Source: an uncultured Porphyromonadaceae bacterium
GTDB lineage: Bacteria > Bacteroidota > Bacteroidia > Bacteroidales > Muribaculaceae
Assembly: GCA_947175265.1 (NCBI GenBank)
Contig: CAMWMD010000013.1
Span: 1 to 64,000 of the forward strand
Length of the DNA stretch: 64,000 bases
Direction: 5' to 3'
This document shows positions 46,652 to 56,177 of this stretch, one piece after another (within the stretch, counting starts at the first letter, position 1; the number at the start of each line of letters is the position of its first letter). The notes under the pieces are model-generated. The model was given only the letters and a program-made list of their open reading frames with translations. It did no database searches and was not told the DNA's origin. Made by a program: the position numbers and the translations under genes.

Positions 46652-47695
46652 TTATTGTGCTGTAAATATTTTAAATATCAATTCTTTCAAAAGTTCATAT
46701 TCATTTTGGGTTGAACCAATACCCTTACTTTGGGCATCGTATTCCCTTATGGCATGAACCGCTCCCAATGCCATTTTGGCATTATATCTCTGCAATCCCT
46801 CCCGGTAGTCGCGTAAAGCATATACATTTCTAAGTTCAAGAGTCTGCATCAAGGATGAGTCACTCTTATCTCTGGTTACTGTCGCAATAAACAATTTTGA
46901 GAAATACCCGAAAATTGTCGCCACTATCATGACTCCCGGATTCTGTTTCGGATTTTTTGAGAAATAATCGACAATCATCATGGATCGCGGATAATCCTTT
47001 CTTGCAAGAGCCTTGATTAATTCAAATGTATTGTAGTCTTTGGAGATTCCTATATTTTTCTCAATAATATCAGGCGAGATTCTCCTCATCTCCTTCCCTC
47101 CGGCAATGACAAGTTTGTCTATTTCTCCGAAAAGTTTGCTTAAAGGATTTCCGATATAATCGCAAAGAAGATTGACCGCTTTCTCATCTATACCGATTCC
47201 GAGAGAGGCACAATAATCTATTATGGGACCTGACAATTCATAATCCCTTAATTTCTCACTTTTGAATACTATTGTATCAGGTTCTTTGGCAGACTTGATG
47301 AGAGATGAGGTTGAAGAGAGTGTTCCACCTTTATAGACTATCACAAGGACAGTGCTCCTGTTTGGCCTCGAAATATACGAAGAAAGTTTTTCAAGTTGGT
47401 TTTTCGCATTGGTCATGGCCTGAGCTTCCTTCAGCACAACTATTTGCCTGTCTGACATTACCGGATATTGTTGCGCGGCTCCTATAATGCTGCCTATATC
47501 ACTTTCAGCACCATAGAATACCATTGAGTTGAAATCCCTATCTTCCTCTTTTATAACATTGGCTTCCAATGCCTGCGTCAATTGATCGAGATAATAAGCC
47601 TCCTCTCCCATAAGTATATAAACCGGTGCAAAACTACCCTTCTTTATCGATGTCATCAATTCACGGAAGATTACACCACTCGATTTTTTTGCCAT
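46652..47695 (-). CDS. holA: DNA polymerase III subunit delta
   Basis: The clamp-loader subunit that opens the beta sliding clamp. The 347-residue length matches HolA. Conserved sequence: PVYILMGEEAYYLDQL near residue 23, YPVMSDRQIVVLKEAQ near 80 and GNPLSKLFGEIDKLVIAG near 180; no functional Walker A, as expected for delta. It is one of a compact leftward cluster with short gaps. Confidence 0.92.
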   Translation of the reverse strand: MAKKSSGVIFRELMTSIKKGSFAPVYILMGEEAYYLDQLTQALEANVIKEEDRDFNSMVFYGAESDIGSIIGAAQQYPVMSDRQIVVLKEAQAMTNAKNQLEKLSSYISRPNRSTVLVIVYKGGTLSSTSSLIKSAKEPDTIVFKSEKLRDYELSGPIIDYCASLGIGIDEKAVNLLCDYIGNPLSKLFGEIDKLVIAGGKEMRRISPDIIEKNIGISKDYNTFELIKALARKDYPRSMMIVDYFSKNPKQNPGVMIVATIFGYFSKLFIATVTRDKSDSSLMQTLELRNVYALRDYREGLQRYNAKMALGAVHAIREYDAQSKGIGSTQNEYELLKELIFKIFTAQ

Positions 47696-47729
47696 CTCTT
47701 TCTTCTACAATTCTATTCCAACCCTAAAC

Positions 47730-48596
47730 TTATCTTTTCCTCCCTTTGACAAGCATACCCTTGAAGAAATAGAGATATGCAAGCGTTATGACAGCACTAC
47801 CTATAGCAAGCCAACCTATCTCCCCTGCAGAGGTTGTGCCTATTGTATCTATCTCTCCCCCTTGGCTATTGAATGTGACTACCACAATTGAATTATTCAA
47901 AGCATGTGCGAAAATCGGCAGCCAAAGGCTTTCCGACCACAAAAAGAGGTATCCGAAAAATGCACCCATCAGCAATCGGGGGATAAAACCAAAAAACTGA
48001 AAATGTAAGGCACTGAAAATTGCTGCCGCTCCCCATACTGCAACAAAGGATGAAACATTGCCCCTTTGGAAAATTCCCTGCAAGGCTCCACGGAAGAAAA
48101 CCTCTTCAGAGAAACCTGTCAGCAGTCCAACCACAATGACAGCCGTCACTATTGTAGCGACGTTTGCATCAGAAAGCATCTTCACTGCAACACTCCCGTT
48201 CGTTTCCTCCCAATTCCTGAAGGTTTCCTCTATTTGACTAAAAGCATCGGGTAGATGGATATGCTGATTCCAATCAACTATCCAATTGAATGCCGGGAGA
48301 GCAAGCGCATAAGCGATTACAACTCCAATAAATGCCTTAAGACCGGGCATTTTATTCAGGCCCAACCATTTCGACGCATCATGCGTACAGAATCGGGCAG
48401 TCAACCATGCCGGGATACAAAAGGCGACGACACACTGTACAGCTGAAGATAACAATAACTTGTAACTTTCTTTCAACCCCTCTATCATACCTATTCCCAT
48501 CCCTATCAGAGAGGATAGCAATAAGGCAATACAGAAAGAAGACAACAGAATCAAAAGCCTCAGCGAGGTCAGGTCTCTTATATCTCGGTTTACCAT
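47730..48596 (-). CDS. CPBP-family intramembrane metalloprotease
   Basis: A 288-residue protein with about eight hydrophobic segments. The CPBP (Abi/Rce1-like) motifs are complete: FSEEVFFRGALQG (EExxxR) near residue 165, ALHFQFFGFIPRL near 200 and FAHALNNSIVV (HxxxN) near 240. Bacterial substrates are mostly unknown. Its start codon overlaps the lptB stop by one base, so the two are co-translated. Confidence 0.9.
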   Translation of the reverse strand: MVNRDIRDLTSLRLLILLSSFCIALLLSSLIGMGIGMIEGLKESYKLLLSSAVQCVVAFCIPAWLTARFCTHDASKWLGLNKMPGLKAFIGVVIAYALALPAFNWIVDWNQHIHLPDAFSQIEETFRNWEETNGSVAVKMLSDANVATIVTAVIVVGLLTGFSEEVFFRGALQGIFQRGNVSSFVAVWGAAAIFSALHFQFFGFIPRLLMGAFFGYLFLWSESLWLPIFAHALNNSIVVVTFNSQGGEIDTIGTTSAGEIGWLAIGSAVITLAYLYFFKGMLVKGRKR

Positions 48597-49528
48597 TAGA
48601 TATTGAATTTTTTTCTTCTGAACACAAAATTCCTTCCTAGATACTTCTCCCTTACGACAGGATTATCCGCAAGTTCCTCACTGGTGCCTTGAAAAAGTAT
48701 TTTCCCTTCGAAAAGAAGGTATGCCCGGTCGGTTATACTCAATGTCTCGGGAGCATTATGGTCGGTTATCAATATCCCGATATTCTTTTCCTTCAGTTTA
48801 TACACTATCTCCTGAATATCCTCCACTGCTATGGGGTCGACTCCGGCAAAAGGCTCATCGAGCATTATGAATTTCGGATTGATTGCAAGGCAACGCGCAA
48901 TTTCCGTCCTCCTTCGTTCACCTCCTGAAAGTTGGTCTCCAAGATTCTTCCTCACTTTCTGGAGACGGAATTCCGCTATAAGACTTTCAAGTTTTTCCTG
49001 TTGATATTCTTTAGTGGTCGGGGTCATCTCCAACACAGCCCTTATATTATTTTCTACGCTGAGTTTCCTGAAAACAGAAGCCTCCTGAGCGAGATATCCG
49101 ATACCCAATTGCGCACGTTTATAGACAGGAAAACCGGTAATATCCTTATCATCCAGAAAAATTCTCCCCTCATTTGGAGAAATGAGTCCGGTTGTCATAT
49201 AGAATGTCGTTGTTTTTCCTGCACCGTTGGGGCCCAATAGTCCGACAATCTCACCCTGAGTCACATTAATGGACACATGATTGGCAACCGTACGTTTACC
49301 ATATTTCTTCACCAGATTATCTGTCCGAAGTATACCCTTTTCCGGTGTGATCACAGTAGCGGCCGAAACCATCTCCTCATCACCGACATCCTTGACAGTA
49401 ACTTCCGTCCGGATATCCTCCTGCAAATCGGGCTCGGGAGAAAATTCCATTTCTCTGGCTTCTTTTTCCTCCTCAGGAGTGAGATTGGCACCTTCCTTTT
49501 TTTTGTGGAATAATGGGAATATCTTCAT
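48596..49528 (-). CDS. lptB: LPS export ABC transporter ATP-binding protein
   Basis: Cytoplasmic ATPase of the Lpt bridge that moves lipopolysaccharide to the outer membrane. Core motifs: Walker [16 protein letters not shown] near residue 98, [16 protein letters not shown] near 198, Walker [20 protein letters not shown] near 222 and switch His in [11 protein letters not shown] near 255. Unlike the ~241-residue E. coli LptB it has an N-terminal acidic extension of about 65 residues ([18 protein letters not shown]). The ATGA overlap with udk supports the long start at 49528. Confidence 0.93.
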   Translation of the reverse strand: MKIFPLFHKKKEGANLTPEEEKEAREMEFSPEPDLQEDIRTEVTVKDVGDEEMVSAATVITPEKGILRTDNLVKKYGKRTVANHVSINVTQGEIVGLLGPNGAGKTTTFYMTTGLISPNEGRIFLDDKDITGFPVYKRAQLGIGYLAQEASVFRKLSVENNIRAVLEMTPTTKEYQQEKLESLIAEFRLQKVRKNLGDQLSGGERRRTEIARCLAINPKFIMLDEPFAGVDPIAVEDIQEIVYKLKEKNIGILITDHNAPETLSITDRAYLLFEGKILFQGTSEELADNPVVREKYLGRNFVFRRKKFNI

Positions 49529-50133
49529 TTCAAGAGTGATCGAATGTAATCTGTTAATAGTTTTATCGCTACGTCATTATTGCCTCCTTGAGGTATTATG
49601 AGGTCTGCATAACGTTTGCTCGGCTCAATATAAAGTTCATGCATGGGTTTTAGAGTTTCCTGATAGCGGTCTATCACCATCTGAGGAGTCCGTCCACGTT
49701 CAATGCAATCTCGGGATATTACCCTGATCAGTCGTTCATCAGCGTCAGCATCTACAAACACCTTCACGTCCATCATATCCCGCAGTTCCTTATCCGTGAG
49801 AACAAGTATCCCTTCCACCACCACGACTTCCCTCGGCTTAAGTGTCACAGTCTCTTTCAGACGTGAACACGTCAGGAAATCGTAAGTCGGCATTTCCACA
49901 TCATGACCCTCCTTAAGAGACATCAACTGCCTGCAAAGCAAATTCCATTCTATAGAAGCCGGCTCATCGTAGTTCATTTTGAGCCTCTCCTCAAGAGGAA
50001 TATGTGCATTATCCTTATAATAACAGTCCTGAGGAATTACGGTCACCTCATCCTTTGGAAGTGACTCTATGATTTTCCTGACGACAGTTGTCTTCCCTGA
50101 CCCTGTCCCTCCGGCTATTCCGATTACGAGCAT
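49525..50133 (-). CDS. udk: uridine kinase
   Basis: Phosphorylates uridine and cytidine in pyrimidine salvage. The 202-residue protein has Walker [19 protein letters not shown] at residues 4-21, PQDCYYKDN near 34, the nucleoside-binding [13 protein letters not shown] near 54 and [18 protein letters not shown] near 125. It is the first gene of a leftward unit with lptB, the CPBP protease, holA and EFR1; no consensus promoter is seen within the first 60 bases upstream. Confidence 0.95.
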   Translation of the reverse strand: MLVIGIAGGTGSGKTTVVRKIIESLPKDEVTVIPQDCYYKDNAHIPLEERLKMNYDEPASIEWNLLCRQLMSLKEGHDVEMPTYDFLTCSRLKETVTLKPREVVVVEGILVLTDKELRDMMDVKVFVDADADERLIRVISRDCIERGRTPQMVIDRYQETLKPMHELYIEPSKRYADLIIPQGGNNDVAIKLLTDYIRSLLK

Positions 50134-50357
50134 ACTTATTATTGAGATATATTTTTGGGTAAAATTAATAAAAAATCATTTTTTAAGCAAACTTTATTAC
50201 CCTTTATCCGATATTATTATAGATAACGCTTCATTACCTTCTCCATCCTTTCTCCATATCTCTCTTTTTTAGAGAACGGTATTGTTTTTTTTATTAATTT
50301 TGCAACCGGTTGGACATAGAATCATCTTTGTCTCCCAAAATTTTAATTCAATTCAAG

Positions 50358-51104
50358 ATGTTGGTATCTTCTATAAAATCTTTCGGCAAGTACTGCTTGT
50401 TCATGACCCAAGTCTTCCGCACGCCTGACAAATGGAGGGTTTTCTTCCAAAGGCTTGTGCTTGAAATCAGTAAACTTGGTGTTGATTCTATTCCACTTGT
50501 CATAATCATCTCTCTCTTTATCGGAGCTGTCATCACTATACAGATGACCATTAACATAGTCTCACCGCTGATACCCTCCTACTCCACGGGATTGGCAACC
50601 CGAGAGATTCTTCTGCTTGAATTTTCATCCTCTATGATGAGTCTTATTCTTGCAGGCAAGGTAGGAAGCAACATTGCTTCAGAAATAGGAACCATGAGAG
50701 TGACGGAGCAGATTGACGCATTAGACATCATGGGTATCAACTCTGCCAATTTCATAGTCCTGCCGAAAGTCGTGGGATTTGTTCTATTCGTCCCTGTGCT
50801 TTGCGTCCTTTCAATGTTTATGGGACTTGTCGGAGGATGGTTCATCGCCGAGTTCACCACCATGATCTCTGTTGAGAACTATGTATTTGGTATCCAGTCG
50901 TTCTTTAATGAATGGTATGTATGGTACGGTATTATTAAGACTGTAGTATTCGCCTATATCATAGCGAGCGTGGCTGCTTACTATGGTTATTACGTCAAGG
51001 GTGGTGCGCTTGAGGTGGGCCAGGCGAGTACAAGGGCTGTAGTGTCGAGTTCCATTCTCATCCTTCTCGCTGATGTGATTCTCACGAAGATGCTACTCCA
51101 ATAA
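50358..51104 (+). CDS. mlaE: MlaE-family ABC transporter permease
   Basis: Inner-membrane permease of the phospholipid-transport system that keeps outer-membrane asymmetry. The 248-residue protein has five to six hydrophobic segments and MlaE sequence such as VDSIPLVIIISLFIGAVITI near residue 50, LAGKVGSNIASEIGTMRVTE near 100 and YYVKGGALEVGQASTRAVVS near 210. A -7 element TAATTTTG at 50295-50302 places the transcript start near 50309, which rules out the TTG at 50310; ATG 50358 is used. Confidence 0.93.
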   Translation: MLVSSIKSFGKYCLFMTQVFRTPDKWRVFFQRLVLEISKLGVDSIPLVIIISLFIGAVITIQMTINIVSPLIPSYSTGLATREILLLEFSSSMMSLILAGKVGSNIASEIGTMRVTEQIDALDIMGINSANFIVLPKVVGFVLFVPVLCVLSMFMGLVGGWFIAEFTTMISVENYVFGIQSFFNEWYVWYGIIKTVVFAYIIASVAAYYGYYVKGGALEVGQASTRAVVSSSILILLADVILTKMLLQ

Positions 51105-51147
51105 ATTAATTCTTCTCTCCTTTGTCACTTTTAATCCTTTTATAAAG

Positions 51148-51930
51148 ATGATTGAAGCAAAAAACGTATCCAAATGGTTTGACGGCCAGCAGGTGCTCTA
51201 TGATATTACCGCGACTTTCGATTCCGGGAAGACAAATCTGATAATTGGTCAAAGTGGTTCCGGAAAAACAGTTTTTATGAAATGTCTCATCGGATTGCTG
51301 ACTCCTGAGGAGGGTGAGATCATATACGACGGCAGGAACTTCCGCTCCATGAATAATCAGGAACGAAAGACGTTGCGTACGGAGATCGGTATGCTGTTCC
51401 AGGGTTCAGCCCTATTTGACAACGAGACTGTACTTGGCAATGTGATGTTTCCCCTGAAAATGTTCAGTCCTCTATCTCATGAGGAACAACTCGAGAGAGC
51501 GCATTTCTGCATAAAGCGTGTCGGCCTCACCAACGCTGACGAGAAATATCCCTCTGAAATATCAGGAGGTATGCAAAAACGTGTGGCCATAGCACGTGCG
51601 ATAGCCCTTAATCCAAAATATCTTTTTTGCGACGAACCGAACTCAGGTCTTGACCCCCGAACATCAATACTTATTGATGAACTTCTGAGCGACATTACTC
51701 ATGAGTATGATATCACGACAATTATCAATACCCATGACATGAATTCAGTTCTCGGAATCGGTGAGAAGATTGTCTTCATCAACAAAGGTCATTGCGACTG
51801 GGTTGGTAACGATAAGACTATCTTCCGCAGCACGAGTCAATCCCTTAATGATTTCGTATTTGCCTCAAAACTGTTCCGTGAGGTCAAGAAATTTCTTGAA
51901 AAGGAGTATGAGTCCGGAAAAGCGCGCTGA
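51148..51930 (+). CDS. mlaF: MlaF-family ABC transporter ATP-binding protein
   Basis: ATPase partner of MlaE. The 260-residue protein has Walker A IIGQSGSGKTVFMKCL near residue 32, Q-loop MLFQGSALFDNE near 83, signature ISGGMQKRVAIARAIALNP near 135 and Walker B YLFCDEPNSGLDPRTS near 155, with H in INTHDMNSV near 193. The GMQKR form of the signature is typical of MlaF. mlaD, which often follows, is absent: the convergent lipB overlaps the last 47 bases. Confidence 0.94.
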   Translation: MIEAKNVSKWFDGQQVLYDITATFDSGKTNLIIGQSGSGKTVFMKCLIGLLTPEEGEIIYDGRNFRSMNNQERKTLRTEIGMLFQGSALFDNETVLGNVMFPLKMFSPLSHEEQLERAHFCIKRVGLTNADEKYPSEISGGMQKRVAIARAIALNPKYLFCDEPNSGLDPRTSILIDELLSDITHEYDITTIINTHDMNSVLGIGEKIVFINKGHCDWVGNDKTIFRSTSQSLNDFVFASKLFREVKKFLEKEYESGKAR

Positions 51931-52570
51931 ATTCCTTCTTGAAAATTTCTTTCACTTCCTCAAAATCCATTTCCCTGCCGGTTTCGTTTGCAAGAGATGT
52001 CACATCCTTGTCAACAAATCCGCAGGGATTTATCATTTTGAATCCTGTGAGGTCGGTATTAATGTTGAGTGCAAGTCCGTGCATAGTGCAGAACCGACTG
52101 CATTTCACACCTACAGCGCATATCTTCCGCTCTCTTTCAGTCCCGGCACCAATCCATACACCCGAAGCACCCTCTACCCTTTCTCCTCTGACCTCATAGT
52201 GGGCTAATGTGCGAATCACCACCTCTTCCAACATATTCATATACTTCTTAATTCCCATCTTATGAATCTCAAGGTCCATCAAAGGATAAGCGACGAGTTG
52301 ACCGGGACCATGATACGTCACATCTCCCCCACGCTCTATTTCAAATATTCTCACTCCCTGTTTCACAAGCATGTCGCTTGAAAATAAAACATTATCTTTA
52401 CGGGCATGCCTCCCCAATGTTATCACCGGAGAATGTTCTACGAGCAATACGGTTTCATTAGAGTTTCGATTACCTTTCCTCTTATTCTCAACCATCACAT
52501 CAAATATTGAATGCTGAAGATTCCAAGCATCCTCATATTCCATTCTTCCGAGATCTCTGATTTCCAACAT
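51884..52570 (-). CDS. lipB: octanoyl-ACP:protein N-octanoyltransferase
   Basis: Transfers octanoyl from ACP to lipoyl domains, ahead of LipA. The 228-residue protein shows IERGGDVTYHGPGQLVAYPL near residue 78, the catalytic Lys region KICAVGVKCSRFCTMHGLAL near 150 and the catalytic Cys in MINPCGFVDKDVTSL near 180. It follows lipA on the same strand after five bases. Its 3' end overlaps mlaF on the opposite strand by 47 bases. Confidence 0.95.
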   Translation of the reverse strand: MLEIRDLGRMEYEDAWNLQHSIFDVMVENKRKGNRNSNETVLLVEHSPVITLGRHARKDNVLFSSDMLVKQGVRIFEIERGGDVTYHGPGQLVAYPLMDLEIHKMGIKKYMNMLEEVVIRTLAHYEVRGERVEGASGVWIGAGTERERKICAVGVKCSRFCTMHGLALNINTDLTGFKMINPCGFVDKDVTSLANETGREMDFEEVKEIFKKEFSALFRTHTPFQEIS

Positions 52571-52575
52571 AACTT

Positions 52576-53460
52576 TCAGAAGACATGCTTTTCAGCATGA
52601 TAACTTGACCTTACCATCGGACTGCTCTCTATATGACGGAATCCCTTCTCCCGTCCTATCCTTCCATATTCATCAAAAACGTCGGGATGAATGTATTCAT
52701 GAAGTGGGAAATTGTCTTTTGCCGGTTGCAGGTATTGCCCTATTGTCATCACCTCACACCCTACTGAAAGGAGATCATCCATAGTCTCCAGTATCTCCTC
52801 CTTTGTCTCGCCAAGACCAAGCATAATGCCCGATTTACTTCTTATTCCGCTTTCTGCGATTCTATGTATCACTTTTAATGAGTTTTCATAAGTGGCAAAT
52901 GTACGCACCGCCGGAGTAATACGCCTTACAGTCTCAAGATTATGGGATATGACATCCGGTTTTTCTGAAATGACGATATCTATCAATTCCTCTCTACCTT
53001 GAAAATCGGGTATCAACACCTCCATCGTCACTCCGGGACATTCCGTCTTCAAACGCCGTATCATCTTGGCCCAATGGTTGGCTCCGAGATCGGGAAGGTC
53101 ATCACGGTCTACCGAAGTTATCACCACATGCTTTAGCCGTAGTTGTTTTATGGAATCTATGATTTCCTCTATCTCTTTTTCTTCCAATGGCAAAGGGCGA
53201 CCGGTTGGGACATTGCAGAATTTACAGTTGCGGGTGCATATATTTCCACCAATCATAAACGTAGCCGTCCCGTTTCCCCAGCATTCCGCCCGATTCGGAC
53301 ACATACCGCTGCTGCAAATCGTGTGGAGATGTTTTGAATTGAGCAGCCCTATCACCTGGCTTGTCTTGAATCCTCTCGGCAATTTAATTTTCAACCAGTC
53401 TGGTTTTCTTCTGTAATCCACCTTTTTTAGTAGGCTGCTTTCGGTATTTTCAGTTTTCAT
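52576..53460 (-). CDS. lipA: lipoyl synthase
   Basis: Radical-SAM enzyme that inserts two sulfurs into octanoyl-lipoyl domains. The 294-residue protein holds both cluster motifs: the auxiliary CSSGMCPNRAEC near residue 50 and the radical-SAM CTRNCKFC near 76. The C-terminal Ser ligand of the auxiliary cluster is in MVRSSYHAEK near 283. It leads the lipA-lipB unit from a consensus promoter. Confidence 0.97.
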   Translation of the reverse strand: MKTENTESSLLKKVDYRRKPDWLKIKLPRGFKTSQVIGLLNSKHLHTICSSGMCPNRAECWGNGTATFMIGGNICTRNCKFCNVPTGRPLPLEEKEIEEIIDSIKQLRLKHVVITSVDRDDLPDLGANHWAKMIRRLKTECPGVTMEVLIPDFQGREELIDIVISEKPDVISHNLETVRRITPAVRTFATYENSLKVIHRIAESGIRSKSGIMLGLGETKEEILETMDDLLSVGCEVMTIGQYLQPAKDNFPLHEYIHPDVFDEYGRIGREKGFRHIESSPMVRSSYHAEKHVF

Positions 53461-53487
53461 GTTGATTCAGGTTAGTTCGTTTATCTG

Positions 53488-53518
53488 CAAAATTAATAAA
53501 TTCCACGATTATACCAAA
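53488..53518 (-). promoter_or_regulatory. promoter of lipA-lipB
   Basis: On the minus strand TTTG (53518-53515), 19 bases, TAATTTTG (53495-53488): full consensus, 28 bases before the lipA start codon. Confidence 0.8.
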
Positions 53519-53577
53519 GTTGTGTCTTCTGTTTTACCACACATTCATGCCCCGATTGTGTCATTATTCTTTATCGG

Positions 53578-53598
53578 TGTATGAACACTGTTCATACA
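53578..53598. promoter_or_regulatory. perfect 21-base operator-like palindrome
   Basis: TGTATGAACA (53578-53587), a central C, then TGTTCATACA (53589-53598): ten-base arms without mismatch. It is 60 bases upstream of the lipA -33 and 450 bases upstream of the dsbD-like gene. The stem is too short-looped for a normal RNA hairpin and has no T tract, so a dimeric protein-binding site is more likely. Confidence 0.5.
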
Positions 53599-54047
53599 TT
53601 TATAGGTATTTTTAAAGAGTAAATATTTTACAAACCGTTTCAGGGGTGGAACGTTTTGCAGGATAAGGGAGGAATCATATAAGCCTAATGGACAGAAAAT
53701 CATCTGCTAATTTAAGAGTAAAAAACCTAAAGATCATGTCAAAATCGTTCCGTTTCAAAAAATAAAAAACTATAAAATCTCAACTTCTCGGTTAGGTCAA
53801 GAAAAATTTGGAAGGTTTATTTGGAGGATTCATATAAACTCACAGCAAAGAGAATAACATGAATTTGAAAGGGAGACTTATTCTACACAAGTATAAGAAT
53901 CTTAAATAAAAGAGTCGCTGTCTATAAGATGTTTATTCTTGTTTTATTCCAGATTATTTTGTTGCTTAACTATTTATTTTGTAATTTAGCAAAAATTTTC
54001 TCCTTGAACAACTTATCTAAATAATTTAATTTTAACCTACATCTACA

Positions 54048-56090
54048 ATGAAAAAACATCTTCTGACTCTTATCCTTCATTTGGTGATGTTGTCTATCTG
54101 GGCACAGGACGGTGTGTCATGGTCATTCCGTCTTGTTAATGACAACACTTTAAATCCTGTACTTGAGGCCACTGCCAAAATTGAATCAGGCTACCATATT
54201 TTCAGTCTTGACAACCCCGCCGGTGGCTCTAACCCACTTGAATTCCATTTTGATCTGAAGGGTTGCAAACTTGATGGTAAGTCCACGGCGAATAAACCAT
54301 ACATAAAAGAGTATGACGAGATTTTTGAAGTCGACCAGCATTTTTATACCGGTTCAGTAACATTCACCCAACGCTTGAAGGCTGTTGATCCCTCATACTC
54401 CGTGACATGGGAAATTAAAGGACAGAGTTGCAATGATACCGGATGCATGCCAATATTCGCATCCCACTCTTTTTCCGGTAAAGCGCCGGTGACTTCCCCA
54501 AGCAAAGAGGAAGACAAAAGCATCCCCTCCGAGGAGGCTACTGTTTCCGAAGACCGTTCTCAGTTACTTGCCGAGGCAACCGATTCACTTCAAAGTGCGG
54601 AGGATCCGTTATTGCCTTCAGTGAATTCAAGCGGAATAAGTGGTGACGATTTATCATGGTGGGAAAACGTGGAGGCGGAACTCAAGGTTTTCTCCGATAA
54701 TCCCAATCAACAGACCCGCTCTTTGTTGTATATATTCATCGCAGGTTTTATCGGAGGATTGATCGCCCTTGTCACTCCTTGTGTATGGCCAATGATACCC
54801 ATGACTGTCAGTTTCTTCCTGAAGCAAAACAAGACAAAAAGGAAGTCTGTGATGACGGCTGCGGTCTATGGTTTGTCAATCATTGTGATATATGTGGGGT
54901 TGGGCCTTATAGTCACCGCACTATTCGGAGCATCTGCCTTAAATGAACTTGCTACAAGCGCAGGATTCAACATCGCTTTCTTCGTGCTGCTTGTAATTTT
55001 CGCAATATCCTTTATGGGGGGATTCGAACTTACCCTTCCCTCTTCCTGGACTAACAAAATGGACTCTAAAGTTGACTCCACCACGGGATACCTGAGTATC
55101 TTCTTCATGGCTTTCACTTTGTGTCTCGTTTCATTCTCCTGCACCGGGCCCATCATAGGGACTCTTCTCGTGGAGGCTGCCGCGACATCCAACTTCATTT
55201 CCCCCGCAATCGGAATGTTTGGTTTCGCTCTCGCTCTTGCTCTCCCCTTCTCGATTTTCGCAATGTTCCCGACTGTTTTGAAATCGATGCCTAAGAGCGG
55301 AGGATGGATGAACACCGTGAAGGTCGTGCTTGGATTCCTTGAGCTGGCACTTGCCCTGAAATTTCTGTCAGTCGCTGATCTCGCCTACGGATGGAGAATA
55401 CTCGATAGAGAGGTATTCATTTCGCTATGGATCGTCATCTTTGCTCTTCTCGGCCTATACCTTCTCGGGAAAATACGTTTGCCTCATGACGATGAGGTTG
55501 AGAAAATCGGTGTCACAAGATTTATGCTTGCCTGCATATCCTTGGCTTTCGCCGTTTACATGCTGCCGGGGCTTTGGGGTGCTCCCCTCAAGAGTATAAG
55601 CGCGTTCTCACCTCCGTTGTCAACACAGGATTTCTCCTTATATGATGGGGAGGTCACCGCTCAGGTTGACGATTTTGAAGAGGGAATGAAACTCGCTGCA
55701 AAAGTAGATAAACCTGTCCTTCTTGATTTCTCAGGTTACGGATGCGTCAACTGCAGAAAGATGGAGGCGGCTGTATGGACTGATTCTCAGGTTAAGAATT
55801 CCATTGACAATGATTTTGTCCTTGTGACGCTTATGGTAGATGATAAGAAGCCTCTTCCTGAGCCAATAAAGGTAAAGGAAAAAGATGGAACTGAACGGAC
55901 CTTGCGGACTTACGGCGACAAATGGAGTTACCTTCAGAGGTCCAAATTCGGAGCGAACGCCCAACCTTTCCATGTGATTGTCGATAAGGATGCTCGTCCA
56001 CTTGCTCCTGCTTTCGTGTATAAGGAGGATATACCCGCTTACAGAAGTTTCCTTCGTCAGGGTATCGACAGATATAAAGAAAGTAAATAA
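54048..56090 (+). CDS. dsbD: DsbD-type thiol:disulfide interchange protein
   Basis: Carries reducing power across the inner membrane to periplasmic thiols. The 680-residue protein has a signal peptide (MKKHLLTLILHLVMLSIWAQ) and an N-terminal DsbD-alpha-like domain (residues ~22-150, with Cys pair in GQSCNDTGCMPIF near 130). It continues with an acidic linker, an eight-segment membrane domain (~225-520, with Cys in VTPCVWPMIPM near 245 and SFSCTGPIIGTL near 365), and a C-terminal thioredoxin-like domain with the active site GYGCVNCRKME near 567. All three redox modules keep their cysteine pairs. Confidence 0.93.
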   Translation: MKKHLLTLILHLVMLSIWAQDGVSWSFRLVNDNTLNPVLEATAKIESGYHIFSLDNPAGGSNPLEFHFDLKGCKLDGKSTANKPYIKEYDEIFEVDQHFYTGSVTFTQRLKAVDPSYSVTWEIKGQSCNDTGCMPIFASHSFSGKAPVTSPSKEEDKSIPSEEATVSEDRSQLLAEATDSLQSAEDPLLPSVNSSGISGDDLSWWENVEAELKVFSDNPNQQTRSLLYIFIAGFIGGLIALVTPCVWPMIPMTVSFFLKQNKTKRKSVMTAAVYGLSIIVIYVGLGLIVTALFGASALNELATSAGFNIAFFVLLVIFAISFMGGFELTLPSSWTNKMDSKVDSTTGYLSIFFMAFTLCLVSFSCTGPIIGTLLVEAAATSNFISPAIGMFGFALALALPFSIFAMFPTVLKSMPKSGGWMNTVKVVLGFLELALALKFLSVADLAYGWRILDREVFISLWIVIFALLGLYLLGKIRLPHDDEVEKIGVTRFMLACISLAFAVYMLPGLWGAPLKSISAFSPPLSTQDFSLYDGEVTAQVDDFEEGMKLAAKVDKPVLLDFSGYGCVNCRKMEAAVWTDSQVKNSIDNDFVLVTLMVDDKKPLPEPIKVKEKDGTERTLRTYGDKWSYLQRSKFGANAQPFHVIVDKDARPLAPAFVYKEDIPAYRSFLRQGIDRYKESK

Positions 56091-56122
56091 TTATGATAGC
56101 AAGATTCAATTCTTAAATGCGG

Positions 56123-56160
56123 AATAGGCTGCCAAACGATGAATGGTTTGGCAGCCTATT
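56123..56160. terminator. bidirectional hairpin between convergent genes
   Basis: AATAGGCTGCCAAAC (56123-56137) and GTTTGGCAGCCTATT (56146-56160) form a perfect 15-bp stem between the dsbD-like gene and the convergent acetyltransferase. T tracts are weak on both strands. Confidence 0.7.
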
Positions 56161-56177
56161 TCACTCTATAAAGAATT

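Larger units (their letters stand above)
53461..54047. other. 587-base gene-free region between lipA and the dsbD-like gene
   Basis: This is the longest stretch without a gene. It holds the lipA promoter (53488-53518) and a 21-base perfect palindrome (53578-53598), then about 400 AT-rich bases with no convincing ORF or terminator. Two tiny Met-started frames (25 codons from 53688 and 15 codons in the later half) are not supported. A weak promoter-like TTATTTTG lies shortly before the dsbD start. Confidence 0.6.

Noticed and set aside
50310-50357. TTG start for mlaE
   Set aside because: It falls at the predicted transcript start after TAATTTTG (50295-50302); the ATG at 50358 is better placed.
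53688-53765. A 25-codon basic ORF with a GGGAGG upstream in the lipA-dsbD gap
   Set aside because: The ribosome-site spacing is about 15 bases, the product is just Lys/Arg-rich AT-biased sequence, and there is no promoter or terminator around it.
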